In this document: piece after piece, positions 62,006-64,000 of the stretch | Numbering within the stretch: position 1 is the stretch's first letter | Layout of the letters: every line of letters begins with the position of its first letter | Source of the DNA: Sitta carolinensis | Lineage: Eukaryota > Chordata > Aves > Passeriformes > Sittidae | Reading direction: 5' to 3' | DNA length: 64,000 nucleotides | Assembly (NCBI GenBank): GCA_032173965.1 | Contig: JAVUNC010000004.1 | Span: 65,036,501 to 65,100,500 of the forward strand | Notes under the pieces: generated by a model | What the model was told of the DNA's origin: nothing | The model's database searches: none | Seen by the model: only the letters and a program-made list of their open reading frames with translations | Translations under genes and position numbers: made by a program

Positions 62006-63427
62006 TTTATTTAACAGAGAACTTGTCTCATTAATTTTCTAAACCGGCAGTGTTATTTCAAAAAATCAGAAATGAAGCCACGGTCAAAACCACACATAGA
62101 ATAACTTAAATAAATATTTTTTAAATGACTGAAGTGTAGGATAAAGAAAATATATTATTTTGGACATTCTCCATAAACAGTTCATTTCTAATAGTTTCTC
62201 CATTATGTATTCAGAAAATCAATATTTATTACTTAAACTACTCTGTCACTGACTGCATCTTTAGAGGAACAAGTTGCCCAGAAAAAAATGAGATTTCACT
62301 GAAGAATAAACCTATAAAAATTATGTTTCTTAAGGTTTATGCATCCTCAATCCTCTCCTCTCTCTTGAACTCAACCTACAGCAAATCGGTTTTATCTGAG
62401 CAGAACTGGAAGCTGTTGGTGTCACTGCTTAGTTTAGCTAAGGGACCAAGCAGCAATGGAAAACATTAGGGCTCATGCACAAAGCTAACACTGAGGCTAA
62501 GCTCCTGAGAAACCACCCTCTGCAGAATTGCTGTTTGTTCCTATAGAGGAATGAATTCACTCAGCCCAGAGACAGCCCAGCATTAGCTACAATCAGCTAA
62601 ACCTAACCCACACCCACTGCTTGCACAAGGAGAGGCTTTGGTGGGAGCCCCTGTACTGCACTGCATGGACAAGAGGAGCAAAAGGAAGCTTCAGCTCAGA
62701 GAACAACCAGCCCAGGATAATGTAACAACAGTGGTCCTGCCCCACAACAAAGTAAGGCTGCCACAGCTGGAGCTGTGTGCTCTCTTCTATGCCCAGCATA
62801 ACCCCAGTGTCATAAAAAAATACATCTGGAGCTCATCATATTTAACATTAACTAGATGGACAAAGAGAAAATCTTATTTCACTGCATTAGACATTAGCTT
62901 TTTGTTCTTAAACACTGATTTGAAGAACCAGTTCCTTTCTGGTCTTTCCCATTAATACCACTTCCCCACAAAATTACTACAAAACTCTGCAACAGTCTAA
63001 TATCTGCTTAAAAAAACTAAGCAGCTTTGATGATGATCTGCTCCATCCTAACCTGAACCTTAATTCAGTCAATCTTTGGGGTTTTTTGTCACTGAAATAT
63101 TGCTAACTCTTTTTCACCTCACATCTTGTCTAGTGTCTACCCTAAAACCTCAGTTCCTACAGGCAAGTAGATAAAAGAAAATCTTGTTTCACTTTGCAGC
63201 TTATAGGTCTCATAATTGGCTTGAAAGGCTTGAAAACAGGAATCAAGTCATCTTAAAGAAAGCAAATAAAGAACACTCGAAGGCACTTTTTAAACAAAAT
63301 TCTCATCACTTTTCCATGAAGTTTATAATCTGAAGAGGTGAGCTGGGTGCCTGAGTCACAGAAATTTCTAAGTCCGTGCGGTTCAAATTAGGATTCCTCT
63401 TCACCTCAATTTTCCTCTTCTGCTTTT
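62006..63427 (-). other. EPM2A: Probable EPM2A 3' UTR with two candidate poly(A) signals
   Basis: Minus-strand sequence following the laforin stop. The first AATAAA hexamers met downstream on that strand are at 62230-62225 and 62011-62006, giving possible 3' UTRs of about 1.2 or 1.4 kb. No transcript evidence is available here, so the end point is an inference. The interval is otherwise AT-rich and unique, with no repeat family that I recognise. Confidence 0.4.
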
Positions 63428-63708
63428 CTACTCCTGTATTTGGTAGGAGGAACGAAGATGGCCAAATTTCTGGTAGAAATCATCTTCAGCACGACTCAGG
63501 GCTTCCTCATCTATGTAGACCGCGGGTCTCCGGGAAGCCAGAAAGTACTGCACTTTCCGCAGGCTCCATCCCACCACGTACTTGAGCCAGCCACTGACAG
63601 CAGCTGTGGACCTGCCAACCCCAGCATTGCAGTGCACATACACAGTGTGCCCATTCTGCAGCAGCCCGTGCAGGAGGCAGACAGCTTGTGGCAGCATCTG
63701 TATTCTTC
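63428..63708 (-). CDS. EPM2A: EPM2A (laforin) last coding exon, C-terminal phosphatase domain
   Basis: Laforin is a dual-specificity phosphatase that removes phosphate from glycogen; it also binds the E3 ligase malin. Reading the minus strand, 92 complete codons precede a TAG stop at 63430-63428. The exon opens after a good acceptor (TTTTAACCTTAG, ending at 63709) and begins with the last two bases of a glycine codon, so the upstream intron is phase 1. The next codon is the equivalent of human Arg241. Counting from it, the catalytic Cys codon (63631-63629) falls at residue 266 and the P-loop Arg (63613-63611) at 272, as in human laforin. The signature [12 protein letters not shown] and the later [17 protein letters not shown] and DDFYQKFG segments are all recognisable. 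Deduced total length is about 332 residues against 331 in human. The last six residues after RSS differ from human. The carbohydrate-binding N-terminus lies outside the window to the right. No frameshift or lost catalytic residue is seen. The open frame continues to 63748 but that part is intronic. Confidence 0.96.
63611..63634 (-). other. EPM2A: Laforin P-loop (HCx5R phosphatase signature)
   Basis: The eight codons read H-C-N-A-G-V-G-R, the cysteine-phosphatase active-site loop. The Cys is the nucleophile and the Arg binds phosphate; both are intact, so the fragment belongs to a functional gene rather than a decayed copy. Confidence 0.95.
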
Positions 63709-64000
63709 CTAAGGTTAAAAACAAGGCACGTTCATTCATGCTGGACAAAGGCAGCCCACGGCTGAGATTCTGCCTGTACAGCCTGATGGACTGTGGAATA
63801 TAATGGAAAACCTGACATGCTCCACTTTTTTCTTTCTTTTCTCAAATGACCTTCTAGGCTAACTTGTTTCTTTTTTCCTTGAAATGAAGAATCAGATCAC
63901 AGAAAACTGTAAATTGCCCCAAGTCTTCTCTAAATATACATTCTGATAATATCAGATGTGTGTGGCATATTCATTTTCAAAGGAACTGAGACAAAGCAGT
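63709..64000 (-). other. EPM2A: EPM2A last intron, 3' portion
   Basis: Sequence upstream of the terminal exon on the minus strand. It ends in a pyrimidine-rich acceptor next to 63709 and contains no further laforin-like codons. The penultimate exon is beyond the window. Confidence 0.85.

Noticed and set aside
63709..63748. N-terminal extension of the laforin frame with an in-frame ATG
   Set aside because: It lies upstream of a clear splice acceptor at the conserved exon boundary and has no laforin similarity.

Overview
This window looks like a vertebrate, almost certainly avian, gene desert with one gene fragment at its right edge. The only convincing protein-coding sequence is on the minus strand at 63428-63708. 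It encodes the C-terminal half of the dual-specificity phosphatase domain of laforin (EPM2A, the glycogen phosphatase), with its catalytic HCNAGVGRS loop. Numbered from the human protein, the catalytic cysteine falls exactly at residue 266. The rest of the gene lies to the right of the window, so the remaining ~63 kb is downstream of EPM2A. In amniotes with known synteny, a large gene-poor interval lies there, between EPM2A and UTRN. The bird assignment rests on CR1 LINE remnants as the main recognisable repeat, low repeat load, and LTR-like blocks that resemble songbird endogenous retrovirus LTRs. The order Passeriformes is an inference, not a demonstration.

Layout. 1-215: antisense 3' part of a CR1 LINE. 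216-7127: unique AT-rich DNA with a MIR-like old SINE (5355-5480) and two perfect hairpins (6444-6487, 6724-6760). 7128-7445: sense-strand CR1. 7446-14085: unique DNA with a 15-bp-arm perfect hairpin at 13214-13248. 14086-14581: a pyrimidine tract and an opposite-polarity purine tract. 14901-15358: a probable solo LTR. 16323-17107: a GC-rich 17/23-bp minisatellite, the most conspicuous object here. 19035-20399: (AACC)n and a compound (ATT)n(ACTT)n microsatellite. 22105-22225: a very old amniote-type CR1 tail. 24918-25292: an unproven promoter/exon-like arrangement. 30270-30680: eroded LINE ORF2 sequence. 40260-41560: probable LTR-derived DNA. 47380-48300 and 58540-58760: sequence that reads like conserved non-coding (enhancer-like) DNA. 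53430-55100: two possible old CR1 pieces. 62006-63708: EPM2A 3' UTR and last coding exon.

Most of the open reading frames of 60-180 codons scattered through the window have no recognisable domain, splice context or homologue known to me. The largest (194-323 codons) are artefacts of the minisatellite, whose unit lacks stop codons in most frames. I found no convincing tRNA, rRNA, CRISPR or bacterial-type feature, and no strong evidence of a new coding system.
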